DNA of 46,774 nt from Campylobacteraceae bacterium (GTDB lineage Bacteria > Campylobacterota > Campylobacteria > Campylobacterales > Sulfurovaceae), in the NCBI GenBank assembly GCA_027080995.1, contig JALWNT010000060.1:1-46774 (forward strand). The letters run 5' to 3'. Under the pieces are notes generated by a model. The model did no database searches and was not told the DNA's origin. It was given only the letters and a program-made list of their open reading frames with translations. The translations under genes and the position numbers were made by a program. Positions 40,632 through 46,774 of this stretch are shown piece by piece; within the stretch, counting starts at the first letter, position 1, and each line of letters begins with the position of its first letter.

Positions 40632-42014
40632 GAATCGAAGTTTGTGGATCATTTCAGAAACGCCGAGGAGTTTCTGAAGGATCCGGAGCAGGCGCGCTGG
40701 CACGACCGGGCGCTTTGGTTCGTCCGCCAGAAGCGCGACACCGCCGCCGCTTCCGTACCCGAGTGGGAGGAGCTGCGCCGAGCCGCCGAAACGATCAAAG
40801 CCCACACCCTCGAGCATCTGGGCTACTATCTGGAGCGTTTCGAGGAGCGGGCGCAGGCCAACGGCATCGAGGTGCTCTGGGCCGAAGACGCCGCCGAATT
40901 TCGCCGTCTCGTCGCGGAGATTCTCCAGCGCCACGGCGCCAGCCGGGTGGTCAAGAGCAAATCGATGCTCACCGAAGAGTGCGGCCTCAACCCCCATCTG
41001 GAAGCCCGGGGGATCGAAGTGACCGACACCGATCTGGGGGAGCGGATCGTCCAGCTGGCCGGCGACCGCCCCAGCCACATCGTCCTGCCCGCCATCCACC
41101 TGCGCAAAGAGCAGGTCGCCGAGATCTTCTCCTCCCATCTGCACACCGACCCTTCCAACGCCGATCCCTCCTACCTCACCCGCGCCGCCAGAGAGCATCT
41201 GCGCCGCAAGTTTCTCGAAGCCGACGCCGCCATTACAGGAGTCAACTTCGCCCTGGCCGAGGAGGGGGCCTTCGTCGTCTGCACCAACGAGGGCAACGCC
41301 GACCTGGGCACCGCCCTGCCCGATCTGCACATCGCCTGTATGGGGCTGGAAAAACTCATCCCCTCCGCCAGGGATCTGGGGGTCTTCACCCGCCTCCTGG
41401 CCCGCAGCGCCACCGGCCAGGCGATCACCGCCTACACCTCCCATTTCCGACGCCCCAAACCGGGGGGCAAACTCTACCTCATCCTCGTCGACGATGGCCG
41501 CAGCGCCCTGCTGCAAAGCTCCCGCCGAGAGCTCCTCAGCTGCATCCGCTGCGGCGCCTGCATGAACACCTGCCCCGTCTACCGCCGCAGCGGAGGCCAC
41601 AGCTACGGCACCGTGGTCCCAGGCCCCATCGGCTCCGCCCTCGCCGGCACCCGCGATCCCGGGCGTTACGCGTCGCTTCCCTTCGCCTGCAGCCTCTGCG
41701 CCTCCTGCGACCTGGTCTGCCCCGTACGCATTGACTTGCATCAGCACCTGCTCGACGAACGGCAACAGACGATTCGCGTCCCCGAGTACCGGGGCAAGGT
41801 CCGGGGCCTCAAAGCCGCGGCCTTTCTCCTGCGCCATCCCCGCCTCTACCGCCAAAGCATAGCCGCACTGCGGTGGCTGCTGCCCCGGCTCCCCCGCAGC
41901 CTGATCTACAACCGCTTCAACCTCTGGGGCCGGGAGCGGGAGATGCCCTCCCCCGCCCCCCGGAGCTTTAGCGAACTCTACCAAGCACGCCAGGGAGCCG
42001 ACAATGAACGCTAA
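40620..42014 (+). CDS. lutB: LutB-type iron-sulfur lactate oxidation subunit
   Basis: This 464-aa protein has an N-terminal LUD domain (KSKSMLTEECGLNPHLEARGIEVTDTDLGE) and two C-terminal [4Fe-4S] sites, CIRCGACMNTCPVYRRSGGHSYG and CSLCASCDLVCPV. The probable start is GTG 40620 inside the GAGTGAG array; GTG 40644 is an alternative and would remove the repeat-encoded residues. It overlaps lutC by 11 bp. Confidence 0.92.
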   Translation: MRSEESKFVDHFRNAEEFLKDPEQARWHDRALWFVRQKRDTAAASVPEWEELRRAAETIKAHTLEHLGYYLERFEERAQANGIEVLWAEDAAEFRRLVAEILQRHGASRVVKSKSMLTEECGLNPHLEARGIEVTDTDLGERIVQLAGDRPSHIVLPAIHLRKEQVAEIFSSHLHTDPSNADPSYLTRAAREHLRRKFLEADAAITGVNFALAEEGAFVVCTNEGNADLGTALPDLHIACMGLEKLIPSARDLGVFTRLLARSATGQAITAYTSHFRRPKPGGKLYLILVDDGRSALLQSSRRELLSCIRCGACMNTCPVYRRSGGHSYGTVVPGPIGSALAGTRDPGRYASLPFACSLCASCDLVCPVRIDLHQHLLDERQQTIRVPEYRGKVRGLKAAAFLLRHPRLYRQSIAALRWLLPRLPRSLIYNRFNLWGREREMPSPAPRSFSELYQARQGADNER

Positions 42015-42603
42015 GCAGATAATCCTCTCCCGCCTCGGAGGCCACCGCACTCCTCCCGCCGAATACCCACGACCAGCCATCCGTACTCGGCCTTTCGACG
42101 ACCCCGTGCAAGCCTTCATCGACGCCCTCCGCACCGCCGGCGGCGAAGCGCTCTTCGTCGAAGACACGGCTTCTCTCGACACCGAAATCATCCGGGCTTT
42201 CGATGATCCAGCAAATATCATCGACACCCGCACGCCCGTCTCCCCTACACTCGAAACAATGGAGCGCTGCGATCTGGCCATCGTCGAGGCCGCCTTCGGC
42301 GTCGCCGAAAACGGCGCCGTCTGGATCGACCCGGCCGAGCGCTATCCGAGGGCCCTGCTGACCCTGGCCCGATCCCTGGCGATCCTGCTGCCCTGCGAGG
42401 CGATTGTCCCCACGATGCACGAAGCCTACGAGCGCCTCGACTTCGACGAACTCGCCTACGGCCTTTTCATGGCCGGCCCCTCCAAAACCGCCGACATCGA
42501 GCAAGCTTTGGTTCTTGGGGCCCACGGAGCCATGACGCTGAAAGTGTTTCTGACGCCGATCTCCGGTCAATCAGATTTTATCTCTCCAAAGGAAAAACAG
42601 TGA
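42004..42603 (+). CDS. lutC: LutC-type LUD-domain protein
   Basis: This 199-aa protein has a LUD domain (CDLAIVEAAFGVAENGAVWI, PTMHEAYERLD, LFMAGPSKTADIEQALVLGAHG). It is the third part of the lactate oxidation complex. The order lutA-B-C is normal. It overlaps the next gene by 4 bp (GTGA). Confidence 0.92.
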   Translation: MNAKQIILSRLGGHRTPPAEYPRPAIRTRPFDDPVQAFIDALRTAGGEALFVEDTASLDTEIIRAFDDPANIIDTRTPVSPTLETMERCDLAIVEAAFGVAENGAVWIDPAERYPRALLTLARSLAILLPCEAIVPTMHEAYERLDFDELAYGLFMAGPSKTADIEQALVLGAHGAMTLKVFLTPISGQSDFISPKEKQ

Positions 42604-43376
42604 TCGAACCGAAATTCTTCGCTTTAATTATCGGCACCGAGATCCTCAACCGGCGCCGAAACGACAGGCACTTCGACTTCCTCTCCCGGGAGCTCCTGGA
42701 CCGCGGCTACAAACTCTCCGGCAGCTTCATCATCGAGGACGATCCGGCGCTGATCGTCCAGACCCTCAAATTCCTCGCCTCCCAGCCCAACGCCGTGGTC
42801 TTCACCTTCGGCGGCATCGGCTCCACCCCCGACGACCATACCCGCAAAGCGGCGGCGATCGCCCTGAGAGACGGACGTCTGATCGAGCTTCCCGAAGCGA
42901 GGCGGATCATCGAGGAGCGTCTGAAAGAAATGGAGGTCCCCAACCCTCAATACCCTCTGAAAATGGCCGAGCTTCCCCGGGGAGCCAAACTCCTGACAAA
43001 CAATCCCGTCAACGGGATGCCGGGCTTCTATCTGGACGACCGCTACTTCTTCACCCCCGGCTTCCCCGAAATGGCCCATCCCATGGTGCGGGAGGCGCTG
43101 GATCGCTCCTTCCCTCCCCGCCGGGACAAAAGTGTGCGAAGATCCCTCACCGCCCTCACCCGAGAAAGCGCCCTCATCGACCTGATGGAGAAGCTGCCCG
43201 AAGGGGTGGAGCTCTCCAGCCTCCCCAAACTCTACAGCGACGGCCCCAGGGTCGTCATCTCCCTCAGCGGCCGGGATCCCCGAAAGGTCGACGAGGCGTT
43301 CGAGACCTTCATCCGGGCGCTGGAGGAGCGCGGCATCCCCTACAGCTTGGGAGACGAGACCAACGGAGACGAATGA
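42600..43376 (+). CDS. MoaB/CinA-type molybdopterin-binding-domain protein
   Basis: This 258-aa protein has the MoCF/CinA N-terminal fold: ALIIGTEILNRRRND, FTFGGIGSTPDDHT and NPVNGMPGFYLDDRYFFTPGFPEMA. It lacks the C-terminal amidase domain of CinA. The family includes nucleotide- and molybdopterin-processing proteins; the substrate here is unknown. The start is GTG 42600, coupled to lutC by a 4-bp overlap. Confidence 0.85.
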   Translation: MIEPKFFALIIGTEILNRRRNDRHFDFLSRELLDRGYKLSGSFIIEDDPALIVQTLKFLASQPNAVVFTFGGIGSTPDDHTRKAAAIALRDGRLIELPEARRIIEERLKEMEVPNPQYPLKMAELPRGAKLLTNNPVNGMPGFYLDDRYFFTPGFPEMAHPMVREALDRSFPPRRDKSVRRSLTALTRESALIDLMEKLPEGVELSSLPKLYSDGPRVVISLSGRDPRKVDEAFETFIRALEERGIPYSLGDETNGDE

Positions 43377-44083
43377 ACTCCGAAACACTTCACCGACTCT
43401 CACTCTCCGACGGCGAGACACTCTCCTACACCCTCAGACGAAAAAAGAGGATGAAGCACCTCTATCTCTACGTCAAGGAGGGGGAGCTGGAGGTCCGCTG
43501 CAACCCCAGAGTCTCCCTCAGCGCGATCGAGAGCTTTCTCCTCAGCAAAGAGCCCTGGATCCTGCGCAAACTCCACGAACAGCATCCGGATCACGATCCG
43601 GCCAAGAACTTCCCCTGGGACGGGCGCCTGGTGCCCATCCACTTCAAAGAGGAAAAGAACTCCGATGTTTTTCGCTTCCGCTACGAAAAAGAGAAAGACC
43701 ATGCCCTGATCCAGGGCCCCTATTTCCCCCCAAACGACGAGCTCCAGAACCTCTACGAGGGCTACTACCGCCTCCACGCCTCCCGGATCCTTGGCCCGCG
43801 AATCGAGCACTGGAGCGAAGTCACCGGCCTGCACCCCTCCAAAGTCGGCTACCGCAAAGCCAAAAGCCGCTGGGGCAGCTGCAGCTCCCGAAACTCCGTC
43901 AACCTCAACACCCGCCTGCTGCTCTGCCCTCCGGAGATCCGAGACTATGTGATCGTCCACGAACTCTGCCACATCCGGCATAAAAACCACTCGAAAGATT
44001 TTTGGAATCTGGTGGGCCGGTATCTGCCGGACTGGAAAGAGCGGAGGAAACGTTTGCGGGAGTATGAGAGGTATCTTCTTTAA
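43373..44083 (+). CDS. YgjP/SprT-like metallopeptidase (DUF45)
   Basis: This 236-aa protein has the zinc motif VHELCHIRHKNHSKDFW (HExxH-like HELCH plus a downstream His) and the preceding KSRWGSCSSRNSVNLN segment typical of YgjP/DUF45 proteins. Physiological substrates are unknown. It overlaps the previous gene by 4 bp (ATGA). Two AGTCGCA heptamer units start 1 bp after its stop. Confidence 0.9.
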   Translation: MNSETLHRLSLSDGETLSYTLRRKKRMKHLYLYVKEGELEVRCNPRVSLSAIESFLLSKEPWILRKLHEQHPDHDPAKNFPWDGRLVPIHFKEEKNSDVFRFRYEKEKDHALIQGPYFPPNDELQNLYEGYYRLHASRILGPRIEHWSEVTGLHPSKVGYRKAKSRWGSCSSRNSVNLNTRLLLCPPEIRDYVIVHELCHIRHKNHSKDFWNLVGRYLPDWKERRKRLREYERYLL

Positions 44084-44084
44084 G

Positions 44085-44253
44085 AGTCGCAAGTCGCAAG
44101 CACGGGGCTTCGCCCCTCACGTCGCAAGATTTCTATACGACTTGTCTCGTTCCCACCGTCCTCGGTGGGAACGAGCGATAGTCGATAGTTTTTTCCCATC
44201 TTTCGGAGGCGGGGTTTCAACCCCGCACAGTGCGGGACTGAAGTCCCGCCTCC
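44085..44253. repeat. Repeat patch: 7-bp units, REP hairpin and GC palindrome copy 2
   Basis: AGTCGCA occurs twice at 44085-44098, right after a stop codon. CTCGTTCCCACCG and its complement form a hairpin at 44146-44175 with loop TCCT. The GGAGGCGGG...CCCGCCTCC palindrome at 44205-44253 is a second copy of the element at 2418. No gene is seen in 44084-44268. Confidence 0.8.
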
Positions 44254-44268
44254 AATTCTCCTTAACGG

Positions 44269-44571
44269 TTATACGGATCCTTTTTTATAAACATCTCCCC
44301 GAAACCCGATATCCATCACGATCGCCTCGATGATCACCTCCTCCTCTTTAAGGGTGACGATGATACGAATGTTCCCCTTGCGAATGCGATAGACATCCGA
44401 TATCGTGCCGCTCATCTGCTTAACATCGATGTTGACATCGAGATTGTAGATTTTGCGCTTAACGAACTTGACGATCAACGCGTCGACCTGCTCTTCGGTG
44501 ATCACCGAAGGGTGCTTGGCTAGGAACTTGGCCGCCTTTTTGAGGTAGGTAAGTTTGATCTCCCGCTGCAT
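44269..44571 (-). CDS. RelE/ParE-type toxin
   Basis: This 100-aa basic protein has the RelE-type layout, with central SGTISDVYRIRKGNIRIIVTLKEEEVIIEAIVMDIGFRGDVY. It probably acts as an mRNA interferase. It starts 2 bp after the antitoxin stop, the usual antitoxin-first order. Confidence 0.85.
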   Translation of the reverse strand: MQREIKLTYLKKAAKFLAKHPSVITEEQVDALIVKFVKRKIYNLDVNIDVKQMSGTISDVYRIRKGNIRIIVTLKEEEVIIEAIVMDIGFRGDVYKKGSV

Positions 44572-44573
44572 TG

Positions 44574-44849
44574 TCAGAGATCGATACGGAGTTTTTTGGT
44601 CTTGGCCACTTCCCGATCTTCCGGGGACATGTTGGCCAGGATCTCCTCGATCTCCTTTTGCTCCAGTCTATCGTAGGCGCTTTGCAGCAGCTCATACTCC
44701 TCGATAGAGATGATCACTGCTTCGGGCTTGTTGCGGCGGATAATGGCGATCTTGCTATACACGTGGGAACGTACCTTATCCAGGTAGCTACCCAGCGATT
44801 TGCCCAGTTCGGTGATACCCACCATCTCTTCTTTCGCATATTTGACCAT
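44574..44849 (-). CDS. Phd/YefM-type antitoxin
   Basis: This 91-aa protein has an N-terminal Phd/YefM DNA-binding fold (EEMVGITELGKSLGSYLDKV, IIRRNKPEAVIISIEEYELLQ) and an acidic C-terminal tail (EIEEILANMSPEDREVAKTK) that would neutralise the toxin. ATG 44849 has GGAG 7 nt upstream; the in-frame ATG at 44867 has none. It should repress its own operon. Confidence 0.88.
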   Translation of the reverse strand: MVKYAKEEMVGITELGKSLGSYLDKVRSHVYSKIAIIRRNKPEAVIISIEEYELLQSAYDRLEQKEIEEILANMSPEDREVAKTKKLRIDL

Positions 44850-44893
44850 AGTTTTCTCCGCATTCAAATATGGATTATTATACTATTTTTTTG

Positions 44894-45006
44894 TCTCGTT
44901 CCCACGGTTTCCGTGGGAATGCATCCGGCACGCTTGCGATTCATCTCGGTTTAACCGGCGGATAAGATATAGGTATGCATTCCCACCGAGGACGGTGGGA
45001 ACGAGC
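44894..45006. repeat. Pair of inverted REP palindromes (BIME-like)
   Basis: TTCCCACGG / CCGTGGGAA (44899-44919) and TTCCCACCG / CGGTGGGAA (44980-45001) are in opposite orientation, with the shared flanks CTCGTT and ATGCAT. They match the single copy at 44146-44175. Confidence 0.75.
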
Positions 45007-45030
45007 GAAAACGGAGTATTTCGATTCCGT

Positions 45031-45107
45031 CATCCTGAACTCGATTCAGGATCCACGGCATAGTAGGCATTCCAGGCTATGGATTCCGGGTCGATCCCGG
45101 AATGACG
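45031..45107. repeat. Second copy of the mltG-trpB element core
   Basis: The hairpins TCCTGAACTCGATTCAGGA and ATTCCGGGTCGATCCCGGAAT recur as in 36530-36606. The outer 17-bp inverted repeats are mostly missing; only AAGAGCACTT remains downstream (45115-45124). Confidence 0.75.
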
Positions 45108-45420
45108 AAGGTTTAAGAGCACTTGATTTCAGCGCCACTCCATCCTTCTATTAGCAGAACATTTTGTCATGCTATTGGAATATAGGCTATTATCTGAACA
45201 AAAATGTTCAGATAACGGCTGTAGAACCAATAGCAAGACATTGTGAATAAGGAAATTCTGATGGAAAATACAGTAGTATGAGGCAAAATATGTCAAATTG
45301 TCATATTACTGATGATAGCAGAACATTTCAAATGTTCTGCTATTGGGTGATTTTAGGGGTGTTTGGTATAAAATGTTCACACAATAAATAGTTAAGTGCA
45401 CATAAAACAAAGGATGATTA
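45108..45420 (+). promoter_or_regulatory. AT-rich palindrome-rich leader before the PHP-ATPase gene
   Basis: No gene is seen in these 313 bases. TATCTGAACA-AAAA-TGTTCAGATA (45191-45214) is a perfect hairpin, bracketed by GCTATTGG (45171) and CCAATAGC (45227-45234). A 14-bp-arm palindrome, ATAGCAGAACATTT / AAATGTTCTGCTAT with one base between, lies at 45315-45343. GCAGAACATTT also occurs at 45154. The repeated AGAACATTT core suggests operators or recombination sites. Confidence 0.5.
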
Positions 45421-46774
45421 TTGAAATATCCAAAAGGTTCTGAATGGCGAAAATGGGATTTACATTTTCATACACCATCTTCATACGATTACAAAGATAA
45501 ATCTATATCAAACCAAGATATTATAGACGAATTATATGATAACAATATAGCAGTGGTAGCTATAACAGATCACCATATTATTGATTTAGATAGAATTAAA
45601 GAGCTACAAACACTTGGCAAAGACAAAGTAACAATATTGCCCGGAATTGAATTTTTATCTGAATCAAGAGGCAAACAACCTATTCACTTTATAGCAATAT
45701 TTGATGAAAATTCAAAAATAGATTATATTTGGGATCAAATCAAGAACCGTACAAATATTAAAAGAATTTATGGTGAAGACAAAAAAGTAAATGAAGTTTA
45801 TTGTCAATTAGAAGACACTATAAATCTTGTCCATGAACTTGGTGGAATCATAACTATTCATGCTGGTGATAAACACAGTAGTATTGAAAACATAACTCAC
45901 TCATTACCACATACGGAAGCTCAAAAAACTGATATTGCAAAGATGGTGGATATATATGAATTGGGAAAAGAAAGTGATCAAGAAGGATATATCAAAATTG
46001 TCTTCCCTGCAATAAAAAAGTATATACCTATGATTATATGTTCAGATAATCATGATATAAAAAACTATAAACTAAAGCAAAATTGTTGGATTAAGGCAGA
46101 TCCAACATTCAAAGGTTTGTTGCAAGCATTAACTGAACCCAAAGAAAGATTCTACATAGGAGAAACTCCTCAAAAGAATATAACAGTTGCATTAAATAAA
46201 CATAAATATATAGATAGCATATCAATAAAGAAAATTTCAACTTCTAAAGAAAAAGATATATGGTTTGATTGCGAAATTCCATTAAATCATAATTTGGTAG
46301 CCATTATTGGGAATAAAGGAAATGGGAAAAGTGCACTATCTGACATTATAGCTTTTACAGGTAATGCAAAAATTATTAGTCAAAATGATTTCAGCTTCCT
46401 TAATGAAAAGAGATTTAAAAAAAATGGACTTGCTGGAAATTTTGAAGCAAATTTAAAATGGAATAATGAATCAGTTATAACTTGCAATTTAAATGATAAT
46501 CTAAAATTAGATAAAGAAGAAAAGGTAAAATATCTTCCACAAAAGTATATAGAGAAAATATGTACTGAAGATAACTATGAAATATTTCAAGAAGAAATTA
46601 ACAAAGTAGTTTTTTCACATATTAATGAAACAGAAAAACTAAATAAAGATAATTTGAAAGATTTAATAAAAGAGAAAACTGATTCATTACGAAATAAACG
46701 CAATGAATATAGAAAGAATTTACAGGAAAATTTTGAAAAAGCGATAGATTTAAAAAGCAAATACAGTGATATAG
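45421..46774 (+). CDS. PHP-domain AAA/SMC-like ATPase, TrlF-like (C-terminus outside window)
   Basis: The start is TTG 45421 (LKYPKGSEWRKWDLHFHT) with AAAGGA 6 nt upstream, and the frame is open to the window end (451 codons). The N-terminal PHP domain shows its metal ligands: H15 and H17 in DLHFHT, TDHHII, GIEFLSE, HAGDKH and SDNHD. A P-loop ATPase follows (IGNKGNGKSALSDIIAF), then charged helices that look like the start of an SMC-type coiled coil. TrlF-like PHP-ATPases occur in variable or defence-associated regions; their biochemical role is poorly known. Base composition is far more AT-rich than the rest of the window, which indicates horizontal acquisition. Confidence 0.82.
   Translation, partial: MKYPKGSEWRKWDLHFHTPSSYDYKDKSISNQDIIDELYDNNIAVVAITDHHIIDLDRIKELQTLGKDKVTILPGIEFLSESRGKQPIHFIAIFDENSKIDYIWDQIKNRTNIKRIYGEDKKVNEVYCQLEDTINLVHELGGIITIHAGDKHSSIENITHSLPHTEAQKTDIAKMVDIYELGKESDQEGYIKIVFPAIKKYIPMIICSDNHDIKNYKLKQNCWIKADPTFKGLLQALTEPKERFYIGETPQKNITVALNKHKYIDSISIKKISTSKEKDIWFDCEIPLNHNLVAIIGNKGNGKSALSDIIAFTGNAKIISQNDFSFLNEKRFKKNGLAGNFEANLKWNNESVITCNLNDNLKLDKEEKVKYLPQKYIEKICTEDNYEIFQEEINKVVFSHINETEKLNKDNLKDLIKEKTDSLRNKRNEYRKNLQENFEKAIDLKSKYSDI

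Overview
The window looks like a chromosome segment of a nitrous-oxide-respiring Campylobacterota bacterium (formerly Epsilonproteobacteria), of the relatively GC-rich Nitratifractor/Sulfurovum type. The main evidence is a nos cluster laid out almost as in Wolinella succinogenes (nosZ-B-D-G-C1-C2-H-F, then L and Y), with a Sec-dependent NosZ that carries a C-terminal cytochrome c domain. Genus assignment is inference; no rRNA gene is present.

Layout. 1-4124 (minus) holds an FtsX/LolCD-type ABC transporter, a small anchored protein and two secreted NosL-domain proteins. 4344-6353 (plus) encodes a NosA/OprC-like TonB-dependent receptor. 6683-18328 (plus) is one tight seven-gene operon: TonB receptor, CcdA/DsbD-like membrane protein, a three-part membrane ferredoxin/NosL/DUF4198-like fusion, a NapH-like ferredoxin, an HgdB/double-cubane-cluster-like protein, its ATP-dependent activator and an RND permease. 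I do not recognise this operon as a described system, and it is the most interesting locus here. 18380-20873 (minus) is response regulator-exbB-exbD-tonB, which would power the two receptors. 21024-22220 holds a PAS protein and another NosL-like protein. 22271-31915 (minus) is the nos cluster. 32115-35218 (minus) is a two-component system followed by two secreted proteins.

From 35335 on the genes are mostly plus-strand housekeeping: mltG, trpB, a four-helix-bundle protein, a leucyl aminopeptidase, lutABC, a MoaB/CinA-type protein and a YgjP-type metallopeptidase. A RelE/Phd toxin-antitoxin pair and a patch of palindromic repeats follow. The window ends inside an AT-rich gene for a PHP-ATPase (TrlF-like), probably acquired horizontally.

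Regulation. Four promoters (3396-4124 gene, nosA-like gene, seven-gene operon, response regulator-tonB operon) share two TAACACT-like heptamers 11 bp apart, placed 7-8 nt before a -10 element. This suggests one OmpR-type regulon joining outer-membrane uptake, NosL proteins and the double-cubane operon. nosZ and nosB each have a Crp/Fnr-like box 21-22 bp before a -10 element.

Repeats. Short arrays of 7-bp units (usually 3-4 copies, several different unit sequences) sit at gene ends through the window. They often contain the neighbour's stop codon and once a start codon.
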